A stretch of DNA of 64,000 bases from Leptogranulimonas caecicola (GCF_023168405.1 NZ_AP025285.1:990001-1054000); one strand, 5' to 3'; counted from the first letter of the stretch, positions 26,615 to 37,028 are shown. Translations and numbers: made by a program. The notes: generated by a model not told the origin, from the sequence alone.

Positions 26615-28189
26615 ATGTCTCTTACTACTACTCGTCGAGGCTTCATCAAGGGCGGCGCCGGTCTCTCGTTGGCTGCGGCAGCCAGTCTTTATATGGCTGG
26701 ATGCTCCGGCCCCGCAGGCGAAGGCAAGGTGCTTCGCTATGGCTGCGCCAATCCCAAGGTGTCGCTGGACTTGCAAACCAACACTTCCAATGAGATTGGC
26801 GTGGCAGAGTCCATCTGCGAGCCCCTCATTCGCTTCAACGAGAAGCTCGAGATGGAGCCGGTGTTGCTCACCAAGATGCCGGAAATCTCTGCGGATGGCC
26901 TCACCTATACCTTTGAGCTCAAAGACAAGCTTCCGGTCCATGATGGCTCCAACCTCACCGCCAATGACGTGAAGTTCACCTTCACCCGCATGTTCTTGCC
27001 TTCTACCAAAAACCCCTCCACCAACGTCTATGACACCATCGTGGGCGCCAAAGACGTCATGGATGGCAAGACGGAGGAGCTTGCGGGCCTTACCGTCCAA
27101 GACGACACCCACTTCACCATAGTGCTGGAGAGCGTCCAGGCGATCTTCCTGCCCATGCTCACCGAGTTTTACGCCCTCATCTACCCCGAGGCCGCCTGCA
27201 AAGCCGCCGGCGACTCCTGGGGGACCGGCACCAATTTTGTGGGCACCGGCCCCTTCAAGCTCACTGCCGAGAGTCCTACAGGCCTCACCTTGGAGACCTT
27301 CGCCGACTACCACGGCGGCCCTGCCAAGATCGACGGTATCGAAGTGAGCTATGTAGACGATCCCAACACTTTGGTAATGAACTACAAAGCCGGACAGATC
27401 GATCTGTGCAACCTCGCCCCTTCCCTCTACGACCAGTATGTAGACGACGAGGAAGTGGCTGGCTCCATCGTGGCCTACACCCCTGCCAGCACTCGCTTTG
27501 TGAACCTCAACCTTCATGAGGACATGTTTAAGGATCCTCGCGTTCGACAGGCCCTCTCCTTGGCCATCAATCGCGACGAATTGGTAAACACCGTGCTCCA
27601 AGGCGCCTCCACTGCCTGCTCGCAGTTTTGCGCGCCTGGCGAGGAGGGCCATGACGACTCGCTTGAGACCCTTGCCTTCGATCCCGATAAGGCCAAAGCG
27701 TTGCTAGCTGATGCCGGCGTGTCAAACCTGGCCTTTGACTTTCCTGTACGCTCTCGCGACGAAGTGGTGGCCACTGCCCTGCAGGAGTATTGGCGAAACA
27801 TTGGCGTCACCGCCAACATATCCATCATGGATGACGGCATGTGGGTTGACCAGCGCGCTGCCGGCGCCCTCCCCTGCACCCTCATCACTTGGACTACCCT
27901 CTGCTGGATTGGCGCCGAGCACATGCGCTCGTTCTTCTACTCATCCAAGGCTTCCCAGCGAAGCTCGTTCTACGATTCTCCCACCTTTGATTCGCTGGTG
28001 GATGAGGCTGAGGCCACCATGGACGCCGCCAAGCGCACCGATCTTACGCTGCAGGCAGACAACCAGTTGGTAAACGTCGACTTTGGCACCATTCCTGTGG
28101 ACTGGCCTCAGACCCCTTATCTTAAAGATGAGGACTTCTCTGGCATCTACCGCGTCTACGACTTCAAGTTCACCAATCAGCTGGCCTAG
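26615..28189 (+). CDS. Peptide ABC transporter substrate-binding lipoprotein (Tat type), copy 1
   Basis: A 524-residue SBP_bac_5 (DppA/OppA) protein. ATG at 26615 follows AAAGGAG; the open frame continues upstream without a ribosome site. The signal has TTTRRGFIKGG (twin arginine), a hydrophobic core and the lipobox MAGC. The mature domain has family sequences such as LPVHDGSNLTANDVKFTFTRM and DPRVRQALSLAINRDELV. It shares this layout with the second binding protein at 32573-34186, so the two are paralogues. It is transcribed convergently toward dppF and has its own terminator. It probably feeds the same DppBCDF transporter with a different peptide range. Confidence 0.92.
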   Translation: MSLTTTRRGFIKGGAGLSLAAAASLYMAGCSGPAGEGKVLRYGCANPKVSLDLQTNTSNEIGVAESICEPLIRFNEKLEMEPVLLTKMPEISADGLTYTFELKDKLPVHDGSNLTANDVKFTFTRMFLPSTKNPSTNVYDTIVGAKDVMDGKTEELAGLTVQDDTHFTIVLESVQAIFLPMLTEFYALIYPEAACKAAGDSWGTGTNFVGTGPFKLTAESPTGLTLETFADYHGGPAKIDGIEVSYVDDPNTLVMNYKAGQIDLCNLAPSLYDQYVDDEEVAGSIVAYTPASTRFVNLNLHEDMFKDPRVRQALSLAINRDELVNTVLQGASTACSQFCAPGEEGHDDSLETLAFDPDKAKALLADAGVSNLAFDFPVRSRDEVVATALQEYWRNIGVTANISIMDDGMWVDQRAAGALPCTLITWTTLCWIGAEHMRSFFYSSKASQRSSFYDSPTFDSLVDEAEATMDAAKRTDLTLQADNQLVNVDFGTIPVDWPQTPYLKDEDFSGIYRVYDFKFTNQLA

Positions 28190-28219
28190 AAGTCCAGCTC
28201 CACTACCCAGATACAGCTA

Positions 28220-28257
28220 CAGGGGCCTTTCCTTTGAGGGAAAAGGCCCCTGTTTTT
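28220..28257 (+). terminator. Intrinsic terminator after the first peptide-binding protein gene
   Basis: Stem CAGGGGCCTTT/AAAGGCCCCTG, 11 bp, is followed by TTTTT. A GGGTTTCTCGGCAAG element starts 6 bp further on. Confidence 0.93.
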
Positions 28258-28263
28258 ATGGAT

Positions 28264-28278
28264 GGGTTTCTCGGCAAG
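28264..28278 (+). repeat. GGGTTTCTCGGCAAG element between convergent genes
   Basis: Full 15-bp consensus, 6 bp after the terminator T-run of the first peptide-binding protein gene. Confidence 0.9.
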
Positions 28279-28316
28279 CCTCATGGGTGCTTCTGAAGAA
28301 GCTTGAGGACAATGTC

Positions 28317-29366
<1,050 letters not shown>

Positions 29367-29372
29367 GGCTTT

Positions 29373-30395
29373 TTACGCCTCCTTCCAGGCATCGGTATAC
29401 ATCCAACAAGCTACCTGGTGGTTCTCGTCGCCCTCAACCGGAGTGAAGCGGGGGCACTGTTTGGTGCAGATGCCTTTGGCATGAGGGCAGCGAGGATGGA
29501 AGAGACATCCCGAAGGAAGGTCTGAGAGCATAGGCACATTGCCAGGTATGGCATAGAGCTCGCCACTAGAGGACTCCATAGAGGGAATGGAGTCGATGAG
29601 GCCTTGGGTATAGGGATGCGCCGGATGCTTGAAGAGCACTGGGGAACGGGTGTATTCCACTTGGCGGCCTGCATACATGACCAAAACCCAATCAGCCATC
29701 TCGGAGACTACACCCATGTCATGGGTGATGAGCATGACGGCAGTGTTTGTCTCCTCGCGCATCTTGTCGATGAGCTGGAGCACCTGGGCCTGAATGGTGA
29801 CGTCCAAAGCGGTGGTGGGCTCGTCGCAGATGAGCATGGCAGGGCTGCAAGCGAGAGCCATAGCGATCATGATGCGCTGGCGCATGCCGCCAGAGAGCTC
29901 AAAGGGATAGCTGTGGGCGACCTTCTCGGGAGCAGGAATGCCCACGAATTTGATCATCTCAAGAGCGCGCTCATCAGCCTCTTGCTTGGACATCTCCTTG
30001 TTGTGCACCAGGAGTCCCTCGGCGATCTGCTTGCCACAGAGCATCACGGGGTTAAGCGAGGTCATAGGCTCTTGGAAGATCATGGAGATGGCGTTGCCGC
30101 GATAGCTGCGCATCTGCTCTTCGCTGAGCTGCACCAAGTCAGTGCCCTCAAAGCGTATGGCGCCGCCCACGATCTTTGCAGGAGGCTTGGGAATGAGATT
30201 CATGATGGAGAGGGCGGTCATGGATTTGCCGCAACCAGACTCCCCCACCACGGCTAACGTCTCTCCACGGCGCATCACAAAGGAGAGGTTCTGGATGCAG
30301 GGAAGCTCGCCTGCATCGGTGAAAAGAGTGACGCAGAGGTCATTCACCTCTAAGAGGTTCTCGCCCTGCGCGCCTCGCAAAGTGCTTTCTGCCAC
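29373..30395 (-). CDS. dppD: Peptide ABC transporter ATP-binding protein DppD/OppD
   Basis: A 340-residue ATPase with Walker [14 protein letters not shown], the OppD-typical [15 protein letters not shown], signature [15 protein letters not shown] and Walker [15 protein letters not shown]. The C-terminal segment has [17 protein letters not shown]. The GTG at 30395 is chosen because AAGGAGGGAGG lies just before it; the open frame extends 15 codons upstream into dppC. It partners DppF on the cytoplasmic side. Confidence 0.93.
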   Translation of the reverse strand: MAESTLRGAQGENLLEVNDLCVTLFTDAGELPCIQNLSFVMRRGETLAVVGESGCGKSMTALSIMNLIPKPPAKIVGGAIRFEGTDLVQLSEEQMRSYRGNAISMIFQEPMTSLNPVMLCGKQIAEGLLVHNKEMSKQEADERALEMIKFVGIPAPEKVAHSYPFELSGGMRQRIMIAMALACSPAMLICDEPTTALDVTIQAQVLQLIDKMREETNTAVMLITHDMGVVSEMADWVLVMYAGRQVEYTRSPVLFKHPAHPYTQGLIDSIPSMESSSGELYAIPGNVPMLSDLPSGCLFHPRCPHAKGICTKQCPRFTPVEGDENHQVACWMYTDAWKEA

Positions 30396-30408
30396 AGATC
30401 CTCCCTCC

Positions 30409-31533
30409 TTAGGAACGCAGCTTGGGGTCAAGGGCGTCACGCATGGCGTCGCCCAACAGATTGAAAGCCATTACCGTGATGATGATGGCAATACCAGGAA
30501 TCACAGAGAAATAGGTAGAACTTTGAATATAAGGCTGAGAAGCGCTAATCATCTGACCCCAGCTGGACATGGGAGGCTGCACGCCCAAACCCAGGAAGGA
30601 AAGGGATGCCTCGCTCATAATGGCACCGGGAATGCCCAAGGTAGCCATAACGATGATGGTTGAAACGCAGTTGGGCAGCAGATGGCGCATGATAATACGC
30701 AGAGGCTTTCCTCCAGAGATGATGCACGCCTGGATATACTCTGACCCCTTGAGGCGCTTAACGTCTCCACGCACCAATCGTGCCATAGAAGTCCAGCCCA
30801 AAAGCCCCAGTGCTACATAGAGGTTGGCAAGGCCCGGGCCCATAACGAACATGACAATAATGGCGAAGAGCAGGAAGGGGAAGCTGGAAAAGACTTGGAT
30901 GATAAAGGAGATCACCGAGTCGACTTTGCCACCAAAGTAACCTGCAGCCACACCGGCGAAGAAGCCGATGGCCAATGCCAGAAGCTGAGAGACCACGCCT
31001 ACAGAAAGAGATACGCGGCATCCGTAGATCACACGGGAGAACAGATCGCGCCCGTAATTGTCGGTGCCAAACCAGTGCTCCGCCGAGGGCGGCTGCAACA
31101 TGGCTTGGAGGTTTTGGGTGTCTGGATCATAGGGTGCCAGAAGCGGGGCGCAGAGGGCAATGAGCACCAGCAGGCATACCACCACGAGGCATACCATGCC
31201 CAGCTTGTCCTTACGGAAGATATTCCAGGAGACGGCCCAGTAGTTTTGAGCGACTTTCTTCTTTTTGCCGTGGGCCTCTGCCTTGAGAGAGGCGTCTAGG
31301 TTTTGGCGCGAGATTTCTGCGGAAAGCTTCTCGGCTTTTTGACGCTTGGTCTCAGGCACCCGATCGATATCGGGGTTAGCGTCATCAAGCATCTCAGGAT
31401 AGCTTTCGCTATTGATGGGATTGGTCTCAGAGTTATAGCCATCGAACGAGCTGGGGGGCACGGCGACACCGTTATCCTCTAGCACTTCTTTATCTATGGC
31501 CTCTTCGAACTTCTTTGGATCATTGACGCTCAT
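30409..31533 (-). CDS. dppC: Peptide ABC transporter permease DppC/OppC
   Basis: A 374-residue permease. The first 105 or so residues are hydrophilic and acidic then basic, longer than in most DppC proteins. The membrane domain begins with MVCLVVVCLLVLIALCAPLLAPYDPD and has the typical HWFGTDNYGRDLFSRVIYG, and later GIPGAIMSEASLSFLGLG. The ATG at 31533 shares one base with the dppB stop (TGATG). The open frame runs on upstream in this phase, but that stretch is the antisense-like shadow of dppB. Confidence 0.93.
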   Translation of the reverse strand: MSVNDPKKFEEAIDKEVLEDNGVAVPPSSFDGYNSETNPINSESYPEMLDDANPDIDRVPETKRQKAEKLSAEISRQNLDASLKAEAHGKKKKVAQNYWAVSWNIFRKDKLGMVCLVVVCLLVLIALCAPLLAPYDPDTQNLQAMLQPPSAEHWFGTDNYGRDLFSRVIYGCRVSLSVGVVSQLLALAIGFFAGVAAGYFGGKVDSVISFIIQVFSSFPFLLFAIIVMFVMGPGLANLYVALGLLGWTSMARLVRGDVKRLKGSEYIQACIISGGKPLRIIMRHLLPNCVSTIIVMATLGIPGAIMSEASLSFLGLGVQPPMSSWGQMISASQPYIQSSTYFSVIPGIAIIITVMAFNLLGDAMRDALDPKLRS

Positions 31534-32468
31534 CAGTTTGCTCCCTCCTCTCCCAGACGAATGCGGGGATCGACCACGGCATAGAGCACGTCTACTACGA
31601 AATAGACCACCACGCAGATAAGGGCGATGTACATCACGCCGCCCTGAATGAGAGGAAGGTCGCGAGCATTGATGGCATCCAGCATCATCTTGCCCATGCC
31701 CGGCATCGAGAAGATAGACTCGATGAGTATAGAGCCAGTGAAGATATCGCCGAGCTGGGTGCCGGCAATGGTAATGATGGGAATCAATGCGTTGCGCATG
31801 GCATGGCGGATCACGATGACCCAGTAGGCCAGACCTTTGGCCTCCGCCGTCCTCATGAAGTCTTGGGAGAGCACCTCCAGCATGGAGGTGCGGGTCACGC
31901 GAGCGATGGATGCCGCATAGCGCACTCCCAATGCCACTGTGGGTAGCACAAAGTAGACAGGCGTTTTGATGCCTGAGAGCGGGAACAGGTGTAGATGCAG
32001 GGCAAAGATGATCTGCAAAATGATGGCCACCCAAAACACCGGCGCCGAGATGCCAAAGATGGAAAGGCTCATGAGGGTTTTATCCACCCAGGTACCGCGT
32101 TTGGCAGCAGACACCACGCCTATAATGAGGCCCAACACAAGGGCGAACACATAGGCAGCAAGTGCCAGGGCTGCCGTCACTTGGAAAGCCTGGCCCATAA
32201 GCATGCCCACAGGTTTGCGCTGGGTATAGGAGCTTCCAAAATCTCCGGTGAGCATTCCTCCAAGCCAGGAGAAGTACTGCTCCACTACGGGACGATCAAG
32301 ACCCATATTATGACGTACAGTCTCGATGGTAGCCTCGTCCGCCATATCGCCCATCATGATGCGCACTGGGTCGCCAGGCACAATGTTGAGCATAAAGAAG
32401 GTAATGGCGGAGATGCACAGGATAATGCCAATGGCCTGCAGCAGGCGCTTGACCAAGTAATCCCGCAT
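31533..32468 (-). CDS. dppB: Peptide ABC transporter permease DppB/OppB
   Basis: A 311-residue permease starting MRDYLVKRLLQAIGII, with about six membrane segments. It has the conserved LNIVPGDPVRIMMGD and the EAA-loop region MRTAEAKGLAYWVIVIRHAMRNALIPI. It forms the channel with DppC. A terminator-like hairpin separates it from the binding protein gene upstream, which would give more binding protein than channel. Confidence 0.94.
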   Translation of the reverse strand: MRDYLVKRLLQAIGIILCISAITFFMLNIVPGDPVRIMMGDMADEATIETVRHNMGLDRPVVEQYFSWLGGMLTGDFGSSYTQRKPVGMLMGQAFQVTAALALAAYVFALVLGLIIGVVSAAKRGTWVDKTLMSLSIFGISAPVFWVAIILQIIFALHLHLFPLSGIKTPVYFVLPTVALGVRYAASIARVTRTSMLEVLSQDFMRTAEAKGLAYWVIVIRHAMRNALIPIITIAGTQLGDIFTGSILIESIFSMPGMGKMMLDAINARDLPLIQGGVMYIALICVVVYFVVDVLYAVVDPRIRLGEEGAN

Positions 32469-32494
32469 GGTTCTCCTTCCCCCATGGAAAACAA

Positions 32495-32529
32495 GCCGGG
32501 CGCCGAAACCTGTGGGATCGGCACCCGGC
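32495..32529 (-). terminator. Hairpin between the second peptide-binding protein gene and dppB
   Basis: A 12-bp GC-rich stem (GCCGGGCGCCGA / TCGGCACCCGGC, one mismatch) is followed on the minus strand by TTGTTTT. It probably attenuates transcription into dppBCDF. Confidence 0.75.
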
Positions 32530-32572
32530 CTGCAACGTTGGAGCTCAGACCTCAGCCCTTATCATTTTGGCC

Positions 32573-34186
32573 TTACTGCTCAGCATCCATATCGATATCA
32601 CGGAAGTGATAGATCAGATTACCAAGCTTAGCATTCTTTACATTGGGTTTGGTCACAAACATGAGCTGCGGGTAGAACAGCGGCAAGCAAGCGTAATCGG
32701 TACGAGACATGATGTTGTCAGCCTCGCGATAGAGCTCTGCGCGGTGCTCCTCGTCAGCAGAGCGACGAGCCTCATCCATGAGTGCGTCAAACTCTGGATT
32801 GTTGTAGAAGCTGCCCTTGCCAGAAGCATTGGAGCTGTGGAAGTAGGTGTACATCTGGTTGTCGGCATCGGCATAGAGGGGATACCACGCCAGAGCGGTG
32901 ACCTCATACTCGCCGGCCACCCAGTCGCTGGCCCACACGCCGTTGTCCACCGTCTGAACGTCCATGTCGATGCCTACCTCTTTGAGATAGTTCTGGACAG
33001 CCACCATGATGGACTCGTACTGGCCGGTGCGCACGACGCAGGAGAGCTTGACATTGGAGGCACCGGCCTCAGCCAGCAATGCCTTGGCCTTATCGGGGTC
33101 ATAGGGGAACGCCTCGGCAGAGGAATCAAAGCCGGGCACGCCCTGGTTAAGGAAGCCAGAGGCAGGTACGCCGGCACCGGAGAGCATGTTGTCGATGATG
33201 GCCTGACGGTCGATGGCCAAGCTCATGGCCTGACGCACGCGCACATCCTGGAGAGCAGGGGTATTGAGGTTGAGGTTTACAAACCAAGTGCCTAATCCGG
33301 TGGAATAATTGATGCAATCCTTCACATCGGGGTCCTGCTGATAAGTAGGCAGAAGGTCGATGGTGAGATCGCACATGTCGATGTCACCGTTCTTGAACTT
33401 CATGAGCTTGGTGTTGTTGTCATCCTCGAAGGTGACGTCGATTCCGTCCAGATGGATCTCGTCGGCCAGGTGATACTCAGGGAAACGCTCGAAGACCATG
33501 TGGGTGGAATCGTCGTTCTCAACCAGCTTGAAGGGGCCGGAACCTACATAGTTGAGCTCATAGCCCCACTTCTCGCCCGCCTCCTCGCAGGCCTTCTGAG
33601 GGAAGACATTGGCATAGTTGATGCCAAGGTTCTTCACGAAGGTAGCCATGGGATATTGCAGGGTGATGGTGAAGTGGGTGTCATCCTCAACCGTCACACC
33701 GGCGAGATCGGTAGTGGTGCCGTCCATGACCTCCTGAGCACCCACTATCATGTCATACATATAAGTGGAAAGGCCGGCAGTCTGAGGCAGGAACATACGG
33801 GTGAAGGAATGTTTCACGTCATTGGCAGTGAGGGTGGAGCCATCGTGGCACTTGATGCCCTCTTTAAGGGTGCAGTGATAGGTCACCCCGTCATCTTCGA
33901 CGGTAGGAATCTCGGTAAGCAGGCAAGGCACCAGCTCGTTGTCCTCGGTGAAGCGCAGAGGGGCTTCGACCACAGGGTCGGACACCGCGCTCATGCCGGA
34001 GTTGGTGTTCTTTTGCATGTCCAAGCCCTGCTTGGCGTTGGACTGAGCCCAACGAAGGACCTTTTTGGCCTCGTCTGCCTCTGCAGCAGGTGCTCCCCCG
34101 CAACCAGACAAAACCGCAGAAGCACCGCAGGATAGCAGCCCGGCGCCCTTTACAAAGGAACGACGGGAAAGGTTGGTGAATGCCAT
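32573..34186 (-). CDS. dppA: Peptide ABC transporter substrate-binding lipoprotein (Tat type), copy 2
   Basis: A 537-residue SBP_bac_5 protein at the head of dppBCDF. The signal NLSRRSFVKGAG is a strong twin-arginine motif, followed by the lipobox VLSGC. The mature part has IKCHDGSTLTANDVKHSFTRM and DVRVRQAMSLAIDRQAII, matching the paralogue at 26615. ATG at 34186 has AAGGAG 7 nt upstream. It binds oligopeptides or dipeptides outside the membrane. A promoter-region motif at 34288-34312 is shared with the livJ and livH upstream regions. Confidence 0.93.
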   Translation of the reverse strand: MAFTNLSRRSFVKGAGLLSCGASAVLSGCGGAPAAEADEAKKVLRWAQSNAKQGLDMQKNTNSGMSAVSDPVVEAPLRFTEDNELVPCLLTEIPTVEDDGVTYHCTLKEGIKCHDGSTLTANDVKHSFTRMFLPQTAGLSTYMYDMIVGAQEVMDGTTTDLAGVTVEDDTHFTITLQYPMATFVKNLGINYANVFPQKACEEAGEKWGYELNYVGSGPFKLVENDDSTHMVFERFPEYHLADEIHLDGIDVTFEDDNNTKLMKFKNGDIDMCDLTIDLLPTYQQDPDVKDCINYSTGLGTWFVNLNLNTPALQDVRVRQAMSLAIDRQAIIDNMLSGAGVPASGFLNQGVPGFDSSAEAFPYDPDKAKALLAEAGASNVKLSCVVRTGQYESIMVAVQNYLKEVGIDMDVQTVDNGVWASDWVAGEYEVTALAWYPLYADADNQMYTYFHSSNASGKGSFYNNPEFDALMDEARRSADEEHRAELYREADNIMSRTDYACLPLFYPQLMFVTKPNVKNAKLGNLIYHFRDIDMDAEQ

Positions 34187-34287
34187 GAGTTTCTCCTTGT
34201 CTCTCCCCTTCGGGTGATGCAAAAACTATGCTTGAAGCCACCTGAATATGGGGCCTTTCACTCCACTGCGTTACAGAGGATTAACAG

Positions 34288-34312
34288 CTTATAAGTACCT
34301 GAGAAATCTCTG
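34288..34312 (-). promoter_or_regulatory. Motif TTTCTCAGGTACTTATAAG upstream of dppA, shared with liv promoters
   Basis: Minus-strand motif about 112 bp upstream of the dppA ATG. Related sequences occur at 6295-6317 upstream of livJ (GTTTCAGGTGCTTTTAAA) and at 4825-4845 upstream of livH (TTTCTTGGTACTTTAAAAG), each about 130 bp before its start codon. It may be a common promoter or operator. Confidence 0.4.
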
Positions 34313-34411
34313 TCCTAAGAAATGCTATTTTGCCTTCTACCTGCGTTGCATTGCTGAAATTTACGGTCATTCCCATTGATAGATGCAAATGAATTCGCAT
34401 TCATTACAGCA

Positions 34412-34445
34412 AAAGGCTCCAGAGATACGGATCTCTGGAGCCTTT
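34412..34445 (-). terminator. Intrinsic terminator of rpsA
   Basis: A perfect 15-bp stem (AAAGGCTCCAGAGAT and its complement) with a 4-nt loop lies 36 bp after the rpsA stop, followed by a T-rich stretch. Confidence 0.9.
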
Positions 34446-34480
34446 CAAAGCTCGCTTAGCTATGCAGATGTCGACAAGAG

Positions 34481-35683
34481 CTACTCGGCGTCCTCAGAGG
34501 TTTCAGGACCATCCTCGACCTCTACAACCTCAGCCTCTTTGGCCTCAGGAGTGTCGAGAGGAGTGACCTCTACGTCGAAGCCCAGCGTCTCTGCAGCAGC
34601 CTTCATGGAGAGGGAGATGCGACGGCGGTCCAGATCGATCTCCATAACCTTGACCTGCACCTCATTGCCCACAGAAGTGACCTGTGCGGGAGCGTCGACG
34701 TGTTGGCGCGCCATCTCGGAGATGTGCACCAGGCCCTCGATGCCGTCGCCCAGATCCACGAACGCGCCAAAGGGAACCAGCTTGGTTACGCGACCCTCGA
34801 CGATAGCGCCCACAGGGTACTTCTTGACCAGGGTGCGCCAAGGATCCTCGGTGGTCTGCTTGAGGCCCAGGGAGATGCGCTCGCGGTTGAGATCGACATC
34901 GAGCACCAGCACCTCGACCTCCTGACCAACCTTGACCACCTCAGAGGGATGATTGACATGGTTCCAAGAGAGCTCGGAGATGTGGATGAGGCCGTCGATG
35001 CCGCCCAGGTCCACGAAGGCGCCAAAGTCCACGATGGACGAGACGGTGCCCTTGAGGCGCATGCCAGGCTGCAGCTTGGAGAGGATCTCAGAGCGCTCGG
35101 CCTTGCGGGCCTCCTCGAGCACTACGCGGCGGGAGAGCACCACGTTGTTGCGGTTGCGATCCATCTCGATGACGCGGGCCTCGATGCGGGTGCCCAGGTA
35201 GGCATTGAGATCCTTGACGCGACGGAGGTCGACCAAGGATGCGGGCAAAAAGCCGCGCAGGCCGATGTCCAGGATCAGGCCGCCCTTAACGACCTCGATG
35301 ACCTCGCCCTCGACGTTCTGGCCATTGTTGAAGTCTTCCTCAACACGGTTCCAGGCACGCTCGTACTCGGCACGCTTCTTGGAGAGGATGAGACGGCCGT
35401 CCTTGTCCTCCTTCTGGAGCACCAAAGCCTCGATGGTCTCGCCCATCACCACGATATCGGAAGGATTGGCATCCTTGCGGATGGACAGCTCGCGCACAGG
35501 GATGACGCCCTCGGACTTGAATCCGATGTCGAGCAGCACCTCATCGCGCTCGATCTTAACGACGGTACCAGTGACCAGGTCGCCCTCGTCGAAGTCGGTG
35601 ATGGTGCCGTCGATGAGGCTGTTCATTTCCTCATCAGAGACATCATCGAAGGAAAAGACGGACGAGTTTTGAATCTCACTCAA
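34481..35683 (-). CDS. rpsA: 30S ribosomal protein S1
   Basis: A 400-residue protein with four S1 RNA-binding domains, visible as repeats of the type GxxxxGxVxxIxxxGAFVDLGGIDGLIHISELSW (the third and fourth are closest to consensus). The opening DFDEGDLVTGTVVKIERDE matches actinobacterial S1. The proposed start is TTG at 35683, with GAAAGGGG 7 nt upstream; the longer open frame to 35728 has no ribosome site. The C-terminal 30 residues are acidic. It helps the 30S subunit bind and unfold mRNA. Confidence 0.94.
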   Translation of the reverse strand: MSEIQNSSVFSFDDVSDEEMNSLIDGTITDFDEGDLVTGTVVKIERDEVLLDIGFKSEGVIPVRELSIRKDANPSDIVVMGETIEALVLQKEDKDGRLILSKKRAEYERAWNRVEEDFNNGQNVEGEVIEVVKGGLILDIGLRGFLPASLVDLRRVKDLNAYLGTRIEARVIEMDRNRNNVVLSRRVVLEEARKAERSEILSKLQPGMRLKGTVSSIVDFGAFVDLGGIDGLIHISELSWNHVNHPSEVVKVGQEVEVLVLDVDLNRERISLGLKQTTEDPWRTLVKKYPVGAIVEGRVTKLVPFGAFVDLGDGIEGLVHISEMARQHVDAPAQVTSVGNEVQVKVMEIDLDRRRISLSMKAAAETLGFDVEVTPLDTPEAKEAEVVEVEDGPETSEDAE

Positions 35684-35806
35684 GAGTGGACCCCTTTCAG
35701 AACACGGGGCCCCGATGGTCATGGTCATCGAATTGCAAAGCTCACGGGGTGGGATGCGCCCATAGCTCGACGTCTGAATTGCATGCTCGGGGGCCGACAG
35801 ATACTA

Positions 35807-35829
35807 TGCATGAGCATCCGGCTCATGCA
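35807..35829. promoter_or_regulatory. Perfect inverted repeat at the predicted 5' end of the rpsA transcript
   Basis: TGCATGAGC and GCTCATGCA form a 9-bp stem with a 5-nt loop immediately downstream of the predicted rpsA promoter. It could be an operator, or a 5' hairpin for mRNA stability or S1 autocontrol. Confidence 0.5.
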
Positions 35830-35837
35830 CCCACTAG

Positions 35838-35865
35838 ATTATCGTTACTCCCCACAGATTTTCAA
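35838..35865 (-). promoter_or_regulatory. Predicted rpsA promoter
   Basis: On the minus strand TTGAAA (35865-35860) and GATAAT (35843-35838) are separated by 16 bp. This predicts a leader of about 150 nt before the TTG start. The rest of the 35684-36003 gap holds nothing else recognised, apart from a TACCGAGAAG variant element at 35988. Confidence 0.65.
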
Positions 35866-36003
35866 GCCCAGATCAACAATCATGTATTGAATTCACGGTC
35901 TTGTCGGCACTATTGGCGTTGCCAGCGGGTTTCTTGACCTTCAAGGCCAAAAGCTCGCCTAAAAAACAGGGGAATTGAACCGATTCTACCGAGAAGAGAC
36001 CCC

Positions 36004-36679
36004 ATGGCCACCATTCAGCAGGCTGCCGCCCTGGCAGGCGTGTCGACAGGCACAGTGTCGCGCTATCTCAACGGAGCGAAAATCAAAGAGAGCAACCGCC
36101 AGCGCATCGATGCCGCCGTAGCCGAGCTGGGTTATCACCGCAATCTTTTGGCCGGAAGCCTGAGGAGTCGAAAGAGCCGCTCGGTAGGCTTGCTGGTCAA
36201 CAACATGCTCAACCACTTCGCCACCAGCGCCATCGCTGCCATCGAGCGCGAGATGGAGCTGGACAACTACATCATCTTGCTGGCTGGTTTTCGAAACGAC
36301 CCTGAGGTCTTCGAGCAAAAGTTAGAGTTGCTCTTGGATCGCCAGGTGGATGGGCTGGTGCTTTTTGAAGGCGATGCTTCCTGGTCGCCCTCTAAAATCC
36401 TCGAGCGCTCAGGGGTGCCGGTGGTCTCGATCTCTGCGCTCTACGACTCCCCTTGCGTCGACTCTGTGCTGGCCGACAGCCGCACCAGCGCCAAACGCGT
36501 AGCCACCGAGATGCTTCGCGCAGGCCATTGGCACCTATGTGGCCTCGCATCTGCTTGAGCTGATCGAGGCCGGAACTCCTGCTTCGGGACAGGTGGCCGC
36601 CTTCCCCGATCTCATCACTTGGCAGCCCTCTTTTACAGGCCTCGATCCAAGGCTGTTGGGAGAAAGTGAAAAAGCCTAG
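36004..36679 (+). pseudogene. LacI-family regulator with internal deletion and frameshift
   Basis: The first 174 codons encode a LacI/GalR regulator: helix-turn-helix TIQQAAALAGVSTGTVSRYL, hinge NLLAGSLRSRKSRSVGLL and the start of the ligand domain up to RVATEMLRAGH. Then the frame breaks. In the +1-shifted phase, from 36527 to a TAG at 36677, runs IGTYVASHLLELIEAGTPAS and TWQPSFTGLDPRL. This is the normal C-terminal end of a LacI protein. About 110 residues that should lie between are missing. The gene has therefore suffered an internal deletion that also shifted the frame. It converges on an orphan PTS IIA gene with a 4-bp overlap. Confidence 0.85.
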
Positions 36680-37002
36680 CGCTTGGCGCAGGCTTGTCGT
36701 GCCATGTTGATGAAGCGCTCGGTCAAAATCTTGAATTCCTCGGCGCTCATGAGCTGATCCTCTGCATGCACTAACAGGATGTCTACTGGCACCGGCTCGC
36801 CTTGAGCTGCCTGGGTGATCAGTTGGGCATGAACCGTATGGCCTGCCGAGAAGAACCCGTCCCCTTCTGCAGCTTTTGTTCGAACCTGCTCGATATCTCC
36901 TGCAGAGGCCAAGTCCATGGCCTCTATGTAGCAACTTCTGGCCATTCCCACTTGAGAGATGATCTCGAAACAGGACAGATGCAGCTGTTCGTTTACTTCC
37001 AT
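36676..37002 (-). CDS. Orphan PTS IIA component, lactose/cellobiose type
   Basis: A 108-residue all-helical IIA of the Lac/Chb family from ATG at 37002: HLSCFEIISQVGMARSCYIEAM, then a helix with HTVHAQLITQAAQGE, then LLVHAEDQLMSAEEF. The His in VHAED is the expected phosphorylation site and the Asp the trimer metal ligand. The usual second His (HAQDH) is Gln here. The open frame extends upstream to 37134, but length and family start favour 37002; the ribosome site is weak. No IIB or IIC is adjacent, so it may be a remnant of a cellobiose or lactose PTS operon once controlled by the broken lacI. Confidence 0.75.
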   Translation of the reverse strand: MEVNEQLHLSCFEIISQVGMARSCYIEAMDLASAGDIEQVRTKAAEGDGFFSAGHTVHAQLITQAAQGEPVPVDILLVHAEDQLMSAEEFKILTERFINMARQACAKR

Positions 37003-37028
37003 GGAGAGCTTTTCAATCTTTTGTGTCA

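Noticed and set aside
34700-35890. 396-codon plus-strand frame opposite rpsA
   Set aside because: Antisense shadow of S1 without recognisable protein features.
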